A DNA stretch of 64,000 nucleotides, taken from contig JAIXMP010000038.1 of assembly GCA_025677815.1 (NCBI GenBank), forward strand, positions 124,001 to 188,000, written 5' to 3'. The notes beneath the pieces are model-generated. The model was not told the DNA's origin. It worked only from the letters and a program-made list of their open reading frames with translations, and searched no databases. Both the position numbers and the translations under genes were made by a program. Below, one piece after another: positions 24,469 through 36,212 of the stretch. This DNA comes from Phascolomyces articulosus. Lineage: Eukaryota > Mucoromycota > Mucoromycetes > Mucorales > Lichtheimiaceae. Each line of letters starts with the position of its first letter. The stretch's first letter is position 1.

Positions 24469-24752
24469 TTACAGTTTATTTGTAGAACAAGTGCATTCTC
24501 CTTGGCAGGAACATCCTTTTTTGTATAATAAAAAAAAATCAGTGTGTGTCAGTCAGATGGAATTTATAGCGGAGACAAAACAAGTTGTTTGAATTTCACG
24601 TTATACATTTACCTTTACCGGAGGCTTTAATTTTTTTATAGTATTTTGGTTATTTAGGATGGAAAGTATTCAAAAATCAATTCAAAAAGAAGTATATTTT
24701 TTTTTGTCAGTTTATTTATTATTATAGATTAAATAGAGAGAGATATATAGAT

Positions 24753-24786
<34 letters not shown>

Positions 24787-25011
24787 AAAAAGAAAACGTT
24801 TACCTCTACAAGGACAAGTAGGAGTATGCATTGCTTTACAATCTTTGCATTGACAGTCTTTACCACACTTGCATTGTTCAGTTGTCTTACAACTTATTTT
24901 ATAATAAGGAATTTGCGGAAGGGGGATTTTAATATTATATAATTTATATACATGTATCTTTCCTTTAACTTACGTGCAACTTTCATTTGATTTTGTACAA
25001 GGACAAACCAT
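24469..25011 (-). CDS. Metallothionein-like small Cys-rich protein, split gene
   Basis: Predicted metal-binding (Cu/Zn/Cd) cytosolic protein of 61 aa, or 57 aa if the microexon is skipped. Exons (minus): 25011-24974 (MVCPCTKSNESC), 24892-24804 (TCKTTEQCKCGKDCQCKDCK then AMHTPTCPC), a 12-nt microexon 24624-24613 (CCTCCGGTAAAG), and 24515-24469 (GCSCQGECTCSTNKL). The joined protein has 17 Cys in C-x-C and C-x-x-C spacing with no aromatic residues, the hallmark of metallothioneins. Each junction uses GT/AG; both microexon inclusion and skipping keep frame and Cys spacing. It is too short and split to be visible as one open frame. Upstream regulation by metals is likely by family but no metal-response element could be identified. 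Confidence 0.8.
24751..24784. repeat. (GA)n microsatellite in metallothionein intron
   Basis: AG dinucleotide run preceded by imperfect AGAT repeats. It lies between the 12-nt microexon and the large coding exon of the metallothionein gene. Confidence 0.8.
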
Positions 25012-26603
25012 TTTTTTCTTTTTCTTTTTTTTTTTCTTTGTAAAGGTTTCACCAAGAAAAGGTTTGGTTTTTTTGTATATAATTCTTATATATATATATA
25101 TATATATATTTAAAAAAAAGACCCTTGACTATTATGATATTCCCGATATAAAACTTTTTTTTTTATAATGCAGCTTTTGATACTCTCTCTATATTCGATT
25201 GAGAAACAACACGACTGTTCGGATAATATACAATTCTCTTATCTTTTTTTTTTTAACAAATCACACGACCCCTAATGACATTTTTTTTTATTACAATCAT
25301 GAAAACGTGGCAAAGTCAAAGAATCCATTTACCTTTCAAAAAGAAGGTCCCATAAGGTTACCCAGATCTATTCAAGTAATACAATTTACAACGTAAAAGT
25401 CGATCAAATATTTCTTTTTCATAATGGATTTGATTTCTAAACTGACTCCCTCCCCCCCTTTATTTCTAAAAGGGTCAAATGAAACTTGACTCTCTTTTGC
25501 CGGGTTCCGTAATATGGATTGGATTGGATTGGATTGGATCGGATTCGGTATGTAATAATGTTGGGAAAAGTGGTTTTACTTTATGCAAATCATAGAAACT
25601 ATGAAAAATTTGTTGGTGTTGTGTTTTGTTTTTTGTTTGTTTGAATAAAATGTTTACGATTGAAAAAACGATATCTATTGTCATATTTTTTTTCTTCTTG
25701 TTATTCAAATTGAAGAATGGCATTTTTTTAAATAAATCCCGGGTCCTCCCCCTCCTCCTTTTCCGTCTTCTTTTCTGTATTACATCTTTCCCTTCTTCTT
25801 CTTTTATCTCGGGTTCATATTTATTATATAACTTTTATAAAATGACAAAAAAGAGATGGGGTTTATTATTATATAGAATTGAGTAACCATTTTAAAAAAA
25901 GTTGTTTATCAAACAAGTTTTTTTTCTTGAATAATAAACAAATGATGATGAAATGCAGGTCTTTTTTTCCCCCCTTTTTTTTTCTCTCTCTCTGTGTGTG
26001 TGTGATTGTAATAATTTCCATTGTTTATTTTATGACCTTTAGATTTTACTCCATCCCATAAGGGCTTAGTTATTCAAACTATTACTTTTTAAATGCAAGG
26101 AAGATCTTCAAATTGTCGTGTGATTTATAATTATCCGCAGTGAATGAATTATTATATAAGTTATCAAAAGACACACATACACACACATGATTGTTCAAAA
26201 AAATGACTTTTTTTTGCTGCGTCTTTAGTTTCGTGTAACCACTCATTCAAACATTATTATGCATAATAAACAACAAATCATGCATTAAAAAAAGTATGTA
26301 TTTTATAAATAATAAAGAAAGAAGAAATACAAAAGAAGTGATTTGTTGATCGTTGTTGGGTTTTTCTTTTTTTTTTTGGTCTATGTATAATAAATATAAT
26401 TACGTATCAACGTTGATTTGGTAATGAGATTATTTTTAGTGGTTGTGGGTGGGGGGAATATAAAGAGAAAAAAAAAGTGTTTTTTTGGGTGGGTGGGGAG
26501 GAGGGGAAATGGAATGGATGAAAAAAAAATAACAAATGAATGATGTAAAATGAATAAAAAGGGTGGTGGTGGTTGGGGGGGGGAAATAAAAAAAAAACAT
26601 TTT
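25012..26603. promoter_or_regulatory. Intergenic region with metallothionein promoter
   Basis: The metallothionein promoter lies at the 25012 end. A GGATT pentamer array sits at 25515-25547. (TA)n is at about 25087-25110 and (TG)n at about 25995-26004. No supported gene. A G-rich patch (26447-26585, runs of G on the plus strand) precedes the 3' end of the SGNH-like gene. Confidence 0.45.
25515..25547. repeat. GGATT pentanucleotide tandem repeat
   Basis: Four to five GGATT units, then GGATC and GGATTC variants, about 500 bp upstream of the metallothionein start codon. Confidence 0.85.
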
Positions 26604-28721
26604 TTATGGAGCACACACCAAATTCCATAATTGTAAGTTTTCTACATTTAATACACTTCGTGTTGTATAAGGTGTCCCTGCAATACTTACACACATATGT
26701 GAAGTCATTCCTAATCGATGCACATCCCATAATAATACACTTGGAAATTGATCCACTGCATCTCTCACTGCTTTTGTAAATGCTTCACTACGACCTGCAT
26801 TCCATGAAGTAGAATAAATCGTACCACAACAAAATGGTTGAGGTGTTCGGACAATAATCCTTTGCATAGGATAAACATCATGCACAAGATAGGATAACAA
26901 ATCTCGAAACGCATCAGCAAATCGACCAGGGGACATGTGTCGTAAAGCAATATCATCATTACCGAAATGAATAAGAACAAGATCCGCTTTGGGGGTGCTT
27001 AAACTGGCTTGTTTGATCTCTTGTTTCCAATCTTTAGCTAATATACTACTGACAGGATGAAAATAGAATTGTGTATTGGCATGCCAAGTTTCATTGATTT
27101 CTAATGGAATCGTTGGATCGATGGCCCATGGATAAAGTGTTTCATGATCTTCTTCATCGTCATTACAAATACAATCCACATCTGTTGGATCACTACACCA
27201 TCGATTGCCACTACTAAAAACCTTTAAATTTCTATTGATAATATTGGATAGGTTAGTTTATTATTAAAACACACATAGCCTTCTTCTTTTTGCTTCCATT
27301 CCTTCTTTTTTTTTTTGCTCCTTAACGAAAATTCCCCCACACCTTCCTCCCCCCTTTTTTTTTCCTCCCATCAATCCAGTCAATAAATCAATCCACTACA
27401 GTTGAAATAAAATAATCTATTTTACCTGCGAATATTATTATCTGCCCAAACATGGACTGTTTTTCCTTCCAAACATTGTGCTGCTTGACCCAAACTAATA
27501 TATTGAGGACGGCAATGATTGGGAACAAACAATCGATTATTGACAGCATGATCTTCTTGTGACACACCAAACATGCCATAAAAATCCAAAGGATACATGC
27601 GTTGATATTCTGCTTTCGCCATCCAAGCACCTTCACCACCCGACATTTGTTGAGCTGTACAAGCAGGTAATTCCGGAGGTAACGTTTGCAAAGGAGCTTT
27701 CACAATTAATTTATTGGAAGACAAGAAACGATAAGGTCGATAATAATGTTTGGTAGGTGTTTCCCAAAAGTAAGATCGATATTCAATGCGTGTATCCAAT
27801 TGATAATTATCTTGATGAGTAAATGGTACAGAAGCAAAATATACATTGGTTTGTCGTGGATGTTGTTGTAATGTAATGGAAAGATGAGTCCATTGTCCTA
27901 CAGCTGTCATGACAAGACTATCAGCTGGTGCAAGATGTTCTTCAGGTCGAATCGCAGATTTGGCAGGAATAGGTCCAAGCTTTTTATTGTTAATCACACG
28001 AAAAAAATAAATAAATAAATATAAATGTAGTTGTGCTTTTGACATGTTTGTATATATATATACATCTTTTTTTTTTCCCTTTACACCCCCTCTCTCACCG
28101 CATATAAAATAAAATAAAAAACTTACCAAAACAACAACACAAATAGATTCATCTTGTTTGATAAATACATTTTTTGTTGTAAAGTTGCCTTCAGGTGACA
28201 TAAACATGGATTTGGATGCCCAACCATCCCAATGTTTGCGATCCGAAGCCCTTTTTTCATATATATATATATATATATATAAGTATTTCATCTTTTTTAT
28301 AAATATATATAAAGAGAAGGGAGGGGAAGAAAAATGTCATTCCATCCATGACCATGATAATAATGATTACTTACAACCAATTGAAATTAACAGCATCACA
28401 TGACGATGTATCTTTTTGTTGTTGTTTATCTGTTGAATCGTTATTTGGCAGGACTGACAATGGTGGTGGTGGAGGTTGTAAAGGTGGAGAAACAGGTGTA
28501 TTTTTATCGATCGGATCCGGCCGATCCTCTGATGATGATGGTATTATAGGGTCATCTTTGGGTGGAGGAGGTCGTATAACCACAGGTGGTAAATCCACTT
28601 CATCAGAATGGTCATTCAGAATATTATTCGAGGAGGTATGTAAATGAAATACAGTAAATAAAAGAATTAAAAGTGCAACTAAAAAGATGAGATTCCGTCG
28701 CTGCATTGACGGGATCTGCAT
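26604..28721 (-). CDS. Type II membrane protein with SGNH / PC-esterase-like lumenal domain
   Basis: Exons (minus): 28721-28375, 28250-28127, 27979-27426 and 27231-26604; 550 aa. One N-terminal membrane anchor (about residues 10-27, FLVALLILLFTVF) is followed by a Pro-rich stalk (PPVVIRPPPPKDDP, LQPPPPPL), a topology usual for Golgi-lumen enzymes. The lumenal part has WDGWASKSMF, a segment HVWADNNIRR where SGNH/PC-esterases have GDSxxR, GNRWCSD, an LIHFGNDDIALRH segment, and a C-terminal LLWDVHRLGM resembling the Asp-x-x-His end of Pmr5/Cas1/NXPE-type O-acyl transferases and esterases. The nucleophile Ser of GDS is not evident (WADNN instead), so activity is uncertain. The assignment is a fold-level guess; a Mucoromycota-specific glycan-modifying protein is the best reading. 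Confidence 0.55.
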
Positions 28722-28767
28722 TGTTGTTATTGTGTTATTATTATTATTATTATTTATATATTTATTT

Positions 28768-28795
28768 TGGTGGTGGTGGTGGTGGTGGTGGTGGT
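28768..28795. repeat. (TGG)n microsatellite in upstream region of SGNH-like gene
   Basis: About nine TGG/GGT triplets lie directly after a (TTA)n run, in the 5' flank of the minus-strand SGNH-like gene. Confidence 0.85.
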
Positions 28796-29482
28796 AAAAC
28801 TAAGGTGAGGTTCGTAAAAAGTAAAGTTCTCTTTATGTTTTTTTTTTGGCTGATGAATTATAATAATAAAAAATTAGTTAGAACCTTTTAGGTGTAGATC
28901 CCTTTTTTTTTCACTTGAAAATATATCCGGAACTTGAAAAAATAAAAGAAGCTTTTGCAGTAAAAGATAAATACTTTTTTATTTTTATATATAAGAATAG
29001 ATCCCATTTGATAAGAATAAAAAGTATTATAAATAGGTTAATAGTACTCTACGAATAACTCTTCTCGAGAAAGTGTATATCTACTACTATGTTTATCTAT
29101 TAAAGGATCAACACTATAGTATGAATAGCATTTTTCTATATTGTTTTGACGTTGAACTGAGAAGAAGTTTTTATACTCATTCAATCCAAAAAAATATATT
29201 ATTCGAAAAGAAATATAGTAATTACTATCCACATTATTTAGTATATTGTTGGTTGTATTTATGATGGATCATTTTAGTTAAAATATATATGTTTTTTTAG
29301 TGATGAAGACGTTCCGATCTTTCGCTTATATCAGTGGTAGTATATAATAATTCTATTTTCATTTGGATATAAATTTGATAATGCATCAATAACTGTTAGG
29401 CAATGAGAAGTGTTCTTGATAAGATAAATTATTGTTTTGGGAAAAGAAAACTACTATTAGTTGGTATAATAGTACTGATTTA

Positions 29483-29517
29483 TCATTGATATATATATAT
29501 ATATATATATATCAATG
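29483..29517. repeat. Perfect TA-core palindrome
   Basis: CATTGATA, then alternating TA, then TATCAATG: a self-complementary stretch able to extrude as a hairpin. No associated gene or transposon end was found. Confidence 0.75.
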
Positions 29518-30809
29518 TTAATAAAAAAATATATGATTATAACGTTAACGGAGAGAATGATACATAATGGTGAGTATCCATTATAGGTATATATATTATT
29601 TCTTCTATTATGGGATGATAGGATGAAGGAATAAATATAATACTTGAAACAATTCTAATTTAGTGGGGTTATAAGATTTTATTTTTACATGATAAATGAC
29701 ATCAATACTATTCTAATTGTTACTACACGCTACATACAAAGTTACAAAAACAAAAAAAAAAGTATGATTTTTCCTCACTAAAATGTGCTTCTTACTCAGG
29801 GTTCAGAATGATCATCTTTAAACGTATTCATTTCTAGCTAGTGATTTGATCGATTGTCTAGGATCAAGGTTGAACACATGGTGATGTATGTACAATTATA
29901 CCATGCACTCATCAAAAAGTCCATTTTTGAAACATTATGAAAAAAAATAATGTATAGAGGAAATATATGAGTATTCATATAATTTAATAATAATTGTATT
30001 TTGTGTATGCAATGATTATATATATATATATATATATATAAAGAAGTATATACGTAATATGATGATACTTACTCATCATCATAGTGGTAGAACACACACA
30101 ATGGTGATATGGAAAACCAAATAATAAGATATTTGAAAAGGACAAAGAAGGATATCGTACATCAGCAGAATGAGGATCAAAGAGTAGCTGATGTATGTTT
30201 TGAATTTCTTGATGTTGGATTATGCTTACACGAAATATTCCTTTATTATTGATACATGGTTACGTGTTTCATACACTGAAATAATCGATCCAGACCCACA
30301 ACGACGATATATAAGTGTAATGCATAGCAAAATTTTTGAAATCCACATTTTCTTCAGTAAAGATGGAAATTACTAATTCTTCTGGAAGTAGTTGTAATCT
30401 TTTACAGAGGGCCACGAGAAAAAAAGAAGGTTGCTGTTAGACACACTCTCGCTAAATATATATACATTTTTTTTGTAGTCAAAGTACTCTTCTATGTATA
30501 CTCCTATAAACTTTTGAGTCGTATCTTTGTTATCTTGAAATTTTTTTTTTTACGTTACTGTATAGTTTCATCAATAGCTCTCCGTATGGATGATCTACAA
30601 AAATTAAAAAATTGACACAAAAACAAGTATGACGAAGGATGTCGTTGTAATAGTATCCATTCTCTTTTTTTTTAAAAAAAATAATAATAAATAAATATAA
30701 AGGGATGAAAGTGAGGGGGAAAAAGATCAGGATAAAAGAACACTGACAGAAAAAGACAATTTTACATCACTTTTATTCACCCTTCTTATTAGATTTATCA
30801 CAACGATAG

Positions 30810-31040
30810 AGCTAACTTATCAAAAATGACATCAGAAACAGACAGACTATTCAAGACTATATAATCATTGGGAATTACTGAAAAATTACTTCACGTAAGG
30901 TTCTTCGAGACACTACATCAGTTGCTGATGAGCAATATGAACTATACAGTATATTCGCTGCTAATCAAACATTCATGTTTTTTTTGTCGTATAATATCCA
31001 TCGAATAGTAGATGCAGCATCTGATTTATATGGTTTATGA
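30810..31040 (+). pseudogene. Possible coding relic, family unknown
   Basis: Two short plus-strand frames read like protein: MTSETDRLFKTI-stop-SLGITEKLL, then after a frame change RKVLRDTTSVADEQYELYSI followed by FAANQTF and HRIVDAASDLYGL. Stops and a frameshift interrupt them. Could be a pseudogene fragment, an unresolved intron-containing gene or chance. Confidence 0.25.
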
Positions 31041-31861
31041 TACTCTGTATTTAAAAAATACATTGCTTTATCTTTTTGTTGTCTATGAAAATCTATTGGT
31101 ATATATTAAAAGTAATAATATATTTTCCTAAAAGCAATACAGGTCATTATTACATTGTTTTTTTAGACCATTATTGTTATTAGTCAAATGAGTCACTTCG
31201 TGATATAATTTGCCATTTAATAATAAATAACATACAACATTCTAGACTATGCAAATTTTCAAAAGTAATCGTACCCATAAGCATAAAAGGAAGAGAAATT
31301 CCTTAGTGTCGTCCCTCATTATTCTCATACGTAAATCCATTCACTTAACAATATGTATTTATCTATTATGGCAATCTATCAAAGTCGTTGTAGTAACAAA
31401 TATACGTACCACCAGTAATTTTTTCTCCTCAGAACGATTAGAATATAGAGTATATATTTCCTCTACTTGTTTAATATATATAGTTAAAATCAGAGTTGAA
31501 TTATAGATATGTAGATAGTAGTTTTCCTCTGAGCAAAAATATTAGTATATATATCATAGAAGAACTTGTTTTTTTTTTTTCAAATAAACAAAAATCCATT
31601 ATACATAACTATACGGTATTATTCTTGTTTTCATCTTGAATTGATTGAAAATAATTACTTTGTAGTCTCACTCAAAAGGTAGAAAAATGAGATAAACCGA
31701 TGGTCGTTGTCACCACATTTCCATGTATTGAAAGTTGACCCAATTTTATTAAGCAGAAAAAAAAGTCCGCAGGTTTTTAAATAGGATTTACTTTTTTTAT
31801 TCAACTGGTTTTTTTTTTTCGTTTCGTGGTTCTCGAGAACAGTGAAAAAAAAAAGATAAAA

Positions 31862-34800
31862 ATGGCGAATGCTTCGGTAGCTCAAGTAATCGAAGCTCTC
31901 TCAGCTTTATATTCTGCTCCAGATCCTCAAGCCAAAAAACAAGCAAATAAATGGCTTGATAATTTCCAGAAACAGGTAAAAAAAAACACGCTACCCCTTC
32001 TCACACACTCTCCTTCTCATTGAACTTACAAGTCAAGTATATTAATCCACTATTATTTTTTCTATTCTTGATACAGCCAGAAGCATGGACAACAGCTGAT
32101 TATTTACTCAAAGCAGAAGATTCGAATACGGAAACACGGTTATTTGCAGCTCAAACATTTCGACAAAAGGTGCGTGTTATATATATATCTATTTCAGGAA
32201 CAATAGATTTCAGATCTATAGATAAGAAAAGAAAGAAAGAGAAAGGGAGAGAGAAAAATGGACTTACTAGAGTTATGTAAATATGTATTATAGATTACCT
32301 ATGATTTACGTGATCTCGATCCTACAGCACGATTAGCATTACGCGATTCTTTGGTAGAACAATTAGCAGTGGTAGCAACAACGGGACCTAAAGTGATAAT
32401 GTTACAATTATGTTTAGCGTTAGCCGATCTAGCTATTCAGTTGTTAGAATGGAAAACAGCAGTAAAGGATATGGTGGACAAGTTTGGTGGAGCACCTGAA
32501 ACGGCTGTGTGTTTACTGGAATTTCTTACTGTACTTCCTGAAGAATTAAATTCAAATACAAGATTACCACTTACTGTAAGTGTGATGGAGTTCGTTATCT
32601 ATTTTGGAATTTTTTAAAAAAAATTATGGAAGATAATCAGGATATTGATCGTTTGGATATTTGAATGTTTTTTTTATTTAATAACAGGATCTTGAATATA
32701 AGGAACAAGGATCTGCTTTGTTGGAAAGCAATGCAAGTGAAGTGTTGAAATTATTAATCATGTATATGCAATCAAGTGGTAAATAATTTTTTTTTGAAGT
32801 GATCATTTTATGGATGGATATATATATTTTTAAGTACGAAAAAGCGAGGAGGATATTAGATACTAAAAAAAATAACGACGAAATATTATTATAGCTGGCA
32901 ATATGGATCTTCAGGAACGTGTTTTCAAATGTCTTATCAGTTGGTTACGTGCAGGCGATGTGGATATCAATATTCTAGCAGAGAGTCCTTTGATGAATAT
33001 GGCATTTGAAGCATTGGATAATGAAGAATTGTTTGATGTTGCTGTGGATTTAGGCGTCGAGATTATTTTCGAAACACGGGATTTCAACGCTGCCACATCC
33101 AATGTAGTCCGTAACATTTATCAATTCCTTGTCCCCATGTTGGACAAGATTCGAGTGGCCAAGGAAGAGGAGGATAGTGATAAAGTACGAGGTTACTGTC
33201 GTTTATTTGTGAGTGCAGGTGAAGCCTATGTACCATTGATCATTCAACATCCAGAAGATCTCAGTGCAGTTTTGGAAGGGGTCATGGCATGTACAGCTTA
33301 TGGTGATTTGGAAATTGTCCCTATCACCTTTAAATTTTGGGATGAATTAACCTATGCGTTGATGAATCCACGTCATGAACAAGCCATTGCCGCTCTTAGT
33401 CGTTATTATGATGCCTTGGTCGATATTATTATTGGCCATTTGCATTATCCAGACGATACCACCAACTGGTCAGCCGAAGAAAGGGATGATTTCAAGGATT
33501 TCCGACATGAAATGGGCGATACACTCAAGGATTGTTGTCAAGTACTCAAACCAGCTGCTTGTTTGACCAAACCTCTTGTCCAATTACAAAAACTCTTGGC
33601 CAATCCTAACGCAAAATGGCAACAGATTGAAGCCCCTATTTTCTCTTTACGTGCCATGGGTGCAGAAGTTCCTGATAACGAAGAACAAGTATTACCACAA
33701 ATCTTAGATTTATTATCAAGATTACCCGATCACCCTAAAATTCGATATGCCGCTACATTGGTGATTTCTCGCTATACTTTCTGGACACGTACACATCCTC
33801 AATACATTACTTATCAACTTAATTTCATATCAGCCGGTTTTCAAAATGAAGAAGTGGCTGCTGCAAGTGCACTTGCACTCAAATACTTGTGCAAAGATTG
33901 CAATGAGGTAAAAAAAAAAAGAGGGATGGTGTTATTATTTCATAGGCTTCTTTGGAACTAATAGAATCATTTTTAGCTCCTTATCAATTACCTTTCAGAA
34001 TTACATCCTTTCTATACCAGTATTATTCGTACGCTACCATTTAATGATGCACTTGAAGTCACTGAAGCTATTGCTCATGTGCTCGCAGTTGTCCCAGTAT
34101 CCGGTTTACAAGACGCTTTACAACAATTCTGCTTACCATTGGCACAAGATTTACATGGTATTGCAGTGAAAGAACCAAATACTCACTCACGAGGAGATAG
34201 TCAAAAAGCATGTGGTATGTTATTTTTATATTGACAAGTGAGCCAGGGAGAGAGAGAGAGAGAGAAAAGGATAAAAAGTGACGAGATAACAGATGGATAT
34301 TAACTTTTATCCTTGGTGGGATAAAAAAAAGATTTACTTGAGCTTATAGCAGCATTTATTGCGATAATTCATCCTGATGTACCCCTTGGACAGCCTAATC
34401 CATGTGTCAACTTTGTTAATGAATTATGGCCAATTTTTGATCTCTGTTTAAAGAATTTGGGTACGGATTCTGAAGTATGCGAACAACTTGGCAAATGTTT
34501 CAAGAACTGTGTCAATTCGTATAGAATGTCATTTGTACCCTTGTTACCACAATTAATGGATCGATTAGTGACTGGATTTCAAGTGAGCGGTTTCAGTATA
34601 TATCTTTTTGTTTCCTATCGCATCATTCGAGAATATGCTGAAGGAGGCGATGATAATGCTGCCGTTTGTTTCAGTCTTGTGGAACGTTTAAGTCAAATCA
34701 TGTTTACCAAAGCTAACAATTCAAAGTTCGATGATATGCCAGATGGTAAGACCTTTTTTTTTACATACATACAGAGATACTTGAATCGATAAATAACTGA

Positions 34801-35501
34801 TTTTTTGTTGCTAATTTTTTTTTTTAAAAAAAATTTAGTGGTGGAAGAATATTTTGGATTATTGACCGCTACATTAGAAACAGCACCTACTCATTTATTA
34901 CAAAGCGCATTATTCCCTACTGTATTCCAACTTGGATTTACTGGATTATCCATGGGTCATGTTCGTGGATTGAGCTCTGTTATTGTATTTTATCGACGCC
35001 TTTTGGGTACTGCTTTATCCGTGGATGAATTGGTACCTGCAGATGGATCACGAAGTGTAGCCTCCATTGGACAAAATGGAGCACGTATCTTGGAACAATT
35101 CCGTGTCAACGGAAATGCATTTGTACGACTTATTTTTACTGGATTGATCTATCATTATACTTGGGATGTCATTTCAGATATCGCCTCTATTATCAAATCT
35201 CTTTCACAAATCTTACCCTTAGAAACAAGCGAATGGGTAGTTACTGTTGTCAATGAAATACCAGAAGCCAATTTATCATCTCACAACAAGAATGAATTCT
35301 TAAATAGTTACATGAGGTAAATAAATGGTTTATCAGTAAAAAAAAACCATCCATCTTCAGCAATATATATATATTTATTAACTATTTTTTTTCTATTGTA
35401 GTGCAATCAATGAAAAGCAATGGGCCAAGGCACGACGTGTATTATCTGATTTCATCACGTCATATAGACGAAAAAATGCTATCGATCGATCTTCAAAATA
35501 A
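31862..35501 (+). CDS. MTR10: Nuclear import receptor Mtr10 / transportin-3 (importin-beta family)
   Basis: Karyopherin carrying SR-type/RNA-binding proteins into the nucleus and implicated in tRNA traffic in yeast. Nine exons: 31862-31975, 32077-32169, 32294-32575, 32688-32778, 32895-33907, 33977-34214, 34332-34745, 34839-35316, 35402-35501; 940 aa, right for the family. N-terminal importin-beta/exportin-1-type helices (VAQVIEALSALY, QANKWLDNFQKQPEAW, LLKAEDSNTETRLFAAQTFRQK) match Mtr10/TNPO3. HEAT-like helices follow throughout, with FKFWDEL, LKDCCQVLKP and YRMSFVPLLPQLMDRL typical of the branch. The start is the Met of MANASVAQ; an upstream in-frame Met at 31826 would add a lysine-rich leader and is unlikely. 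The segment after GFQ (34582) looks like a donor site but is coding by homology (SGFSIYLFVSYRII). Confidence 0.93.
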
Positions 35502-36212
35502 ATAATAAAAAAAATAATACCATGAAGGATCTGACACTCAATGATTTATTTACTTTTTTAACCAACGATGAATCAAAGATGTATAGAAAAGGAGGATATA
35601 TATATATATATATATATTGTATGATCATAGAGAGTAAAATCTACAAATGGAAATAATTATGCATTTCTAATGTTGTTATGCAAAAAAAAAAATCAAATGG
35701 TTGTACAATATAGTGTGGATATCTCATTGATACGAAAATATATGAAATATGTAATAAAATAACATAAAACAAACTAATATTTGCGTATACTATAGATCCT
35801 ATATTGATTAATGAGACTGTATTGAATAAATCTGTTGATAATTTGGGTATAGGTGATAATTGCAAGACGTAACATAGAGTTTAGAATTATCAATGGAGAA
35901 TGGCACTAGCCAATCAACTTTCACTAAGCCACTCCGACATTGAGTTTTGGTTTCGTAGCAGATTGAAATACTAGGATTAGAATTCGTGTCCACGAATTGC
36001 TTCTTTGCTTCGCCACGGTTTTTCTTTCATTTCTCCTCTCATCTTCAGTGTTCTTTCATTTTAATTTAATTGACAAGAGTCATCGTCACTCAAAAAAAAT
36101 AACAACCAACCAAAAAGGAGACGAAAGACGACGATAACATCAAAAAAATATATATTGACACTCACCATCCAATAACCAACCTAATTACAATCTAAAAGGA
36201 CACAAATTCATC
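35502..36212. promoter_or_regulatory. Upstream region of BRR2
   Basis: AT-rich with (TA)n at about 35597-35617. Two minus-strand frames (35865-35641 and 35993-35808) contain protein-like text (CRSGLVKVDWLVPFSIDN), but no family is recognised and no start or splice context could be confirmed. A purine-rich leader (about 36090-36200) precedes the BRR2 ATG. Confidence 0.4.

Larger units (their letters stand above)
28722..31861. other. Gene-poor, AT-rich region upstream of MTR10
   Basis: About 3.1 kb with (TTA)n at 28737-28755, (TGG)n at 28768-28795, a TA-rich palindrome at 29483-29517 and (TA)n at 30018-30042. The open frames (29038-29232 minus, 30191-30376 plus, 31249-31506 plus) have no recognisable family. 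One better protein-like relic is listed separately at about 30810-31040. The end next to 31861 holds the MTR10 promoter. Confidence 0.45.

Noticed and set aside
24751..24784. GA run and other microsatellites considered as CRISPR-like or centromeric arrays
   Set aside because: They are simple di-/tri-nucleotide runs with no spacers and no higher-order units.
34582..34640. Donor-like GTGAGC in MTR10 at 34582
   Set aside because: The open frame continues with a family-like SGFSIYLFVSYRII segment and no acceptor at suitable distance restores a better match.
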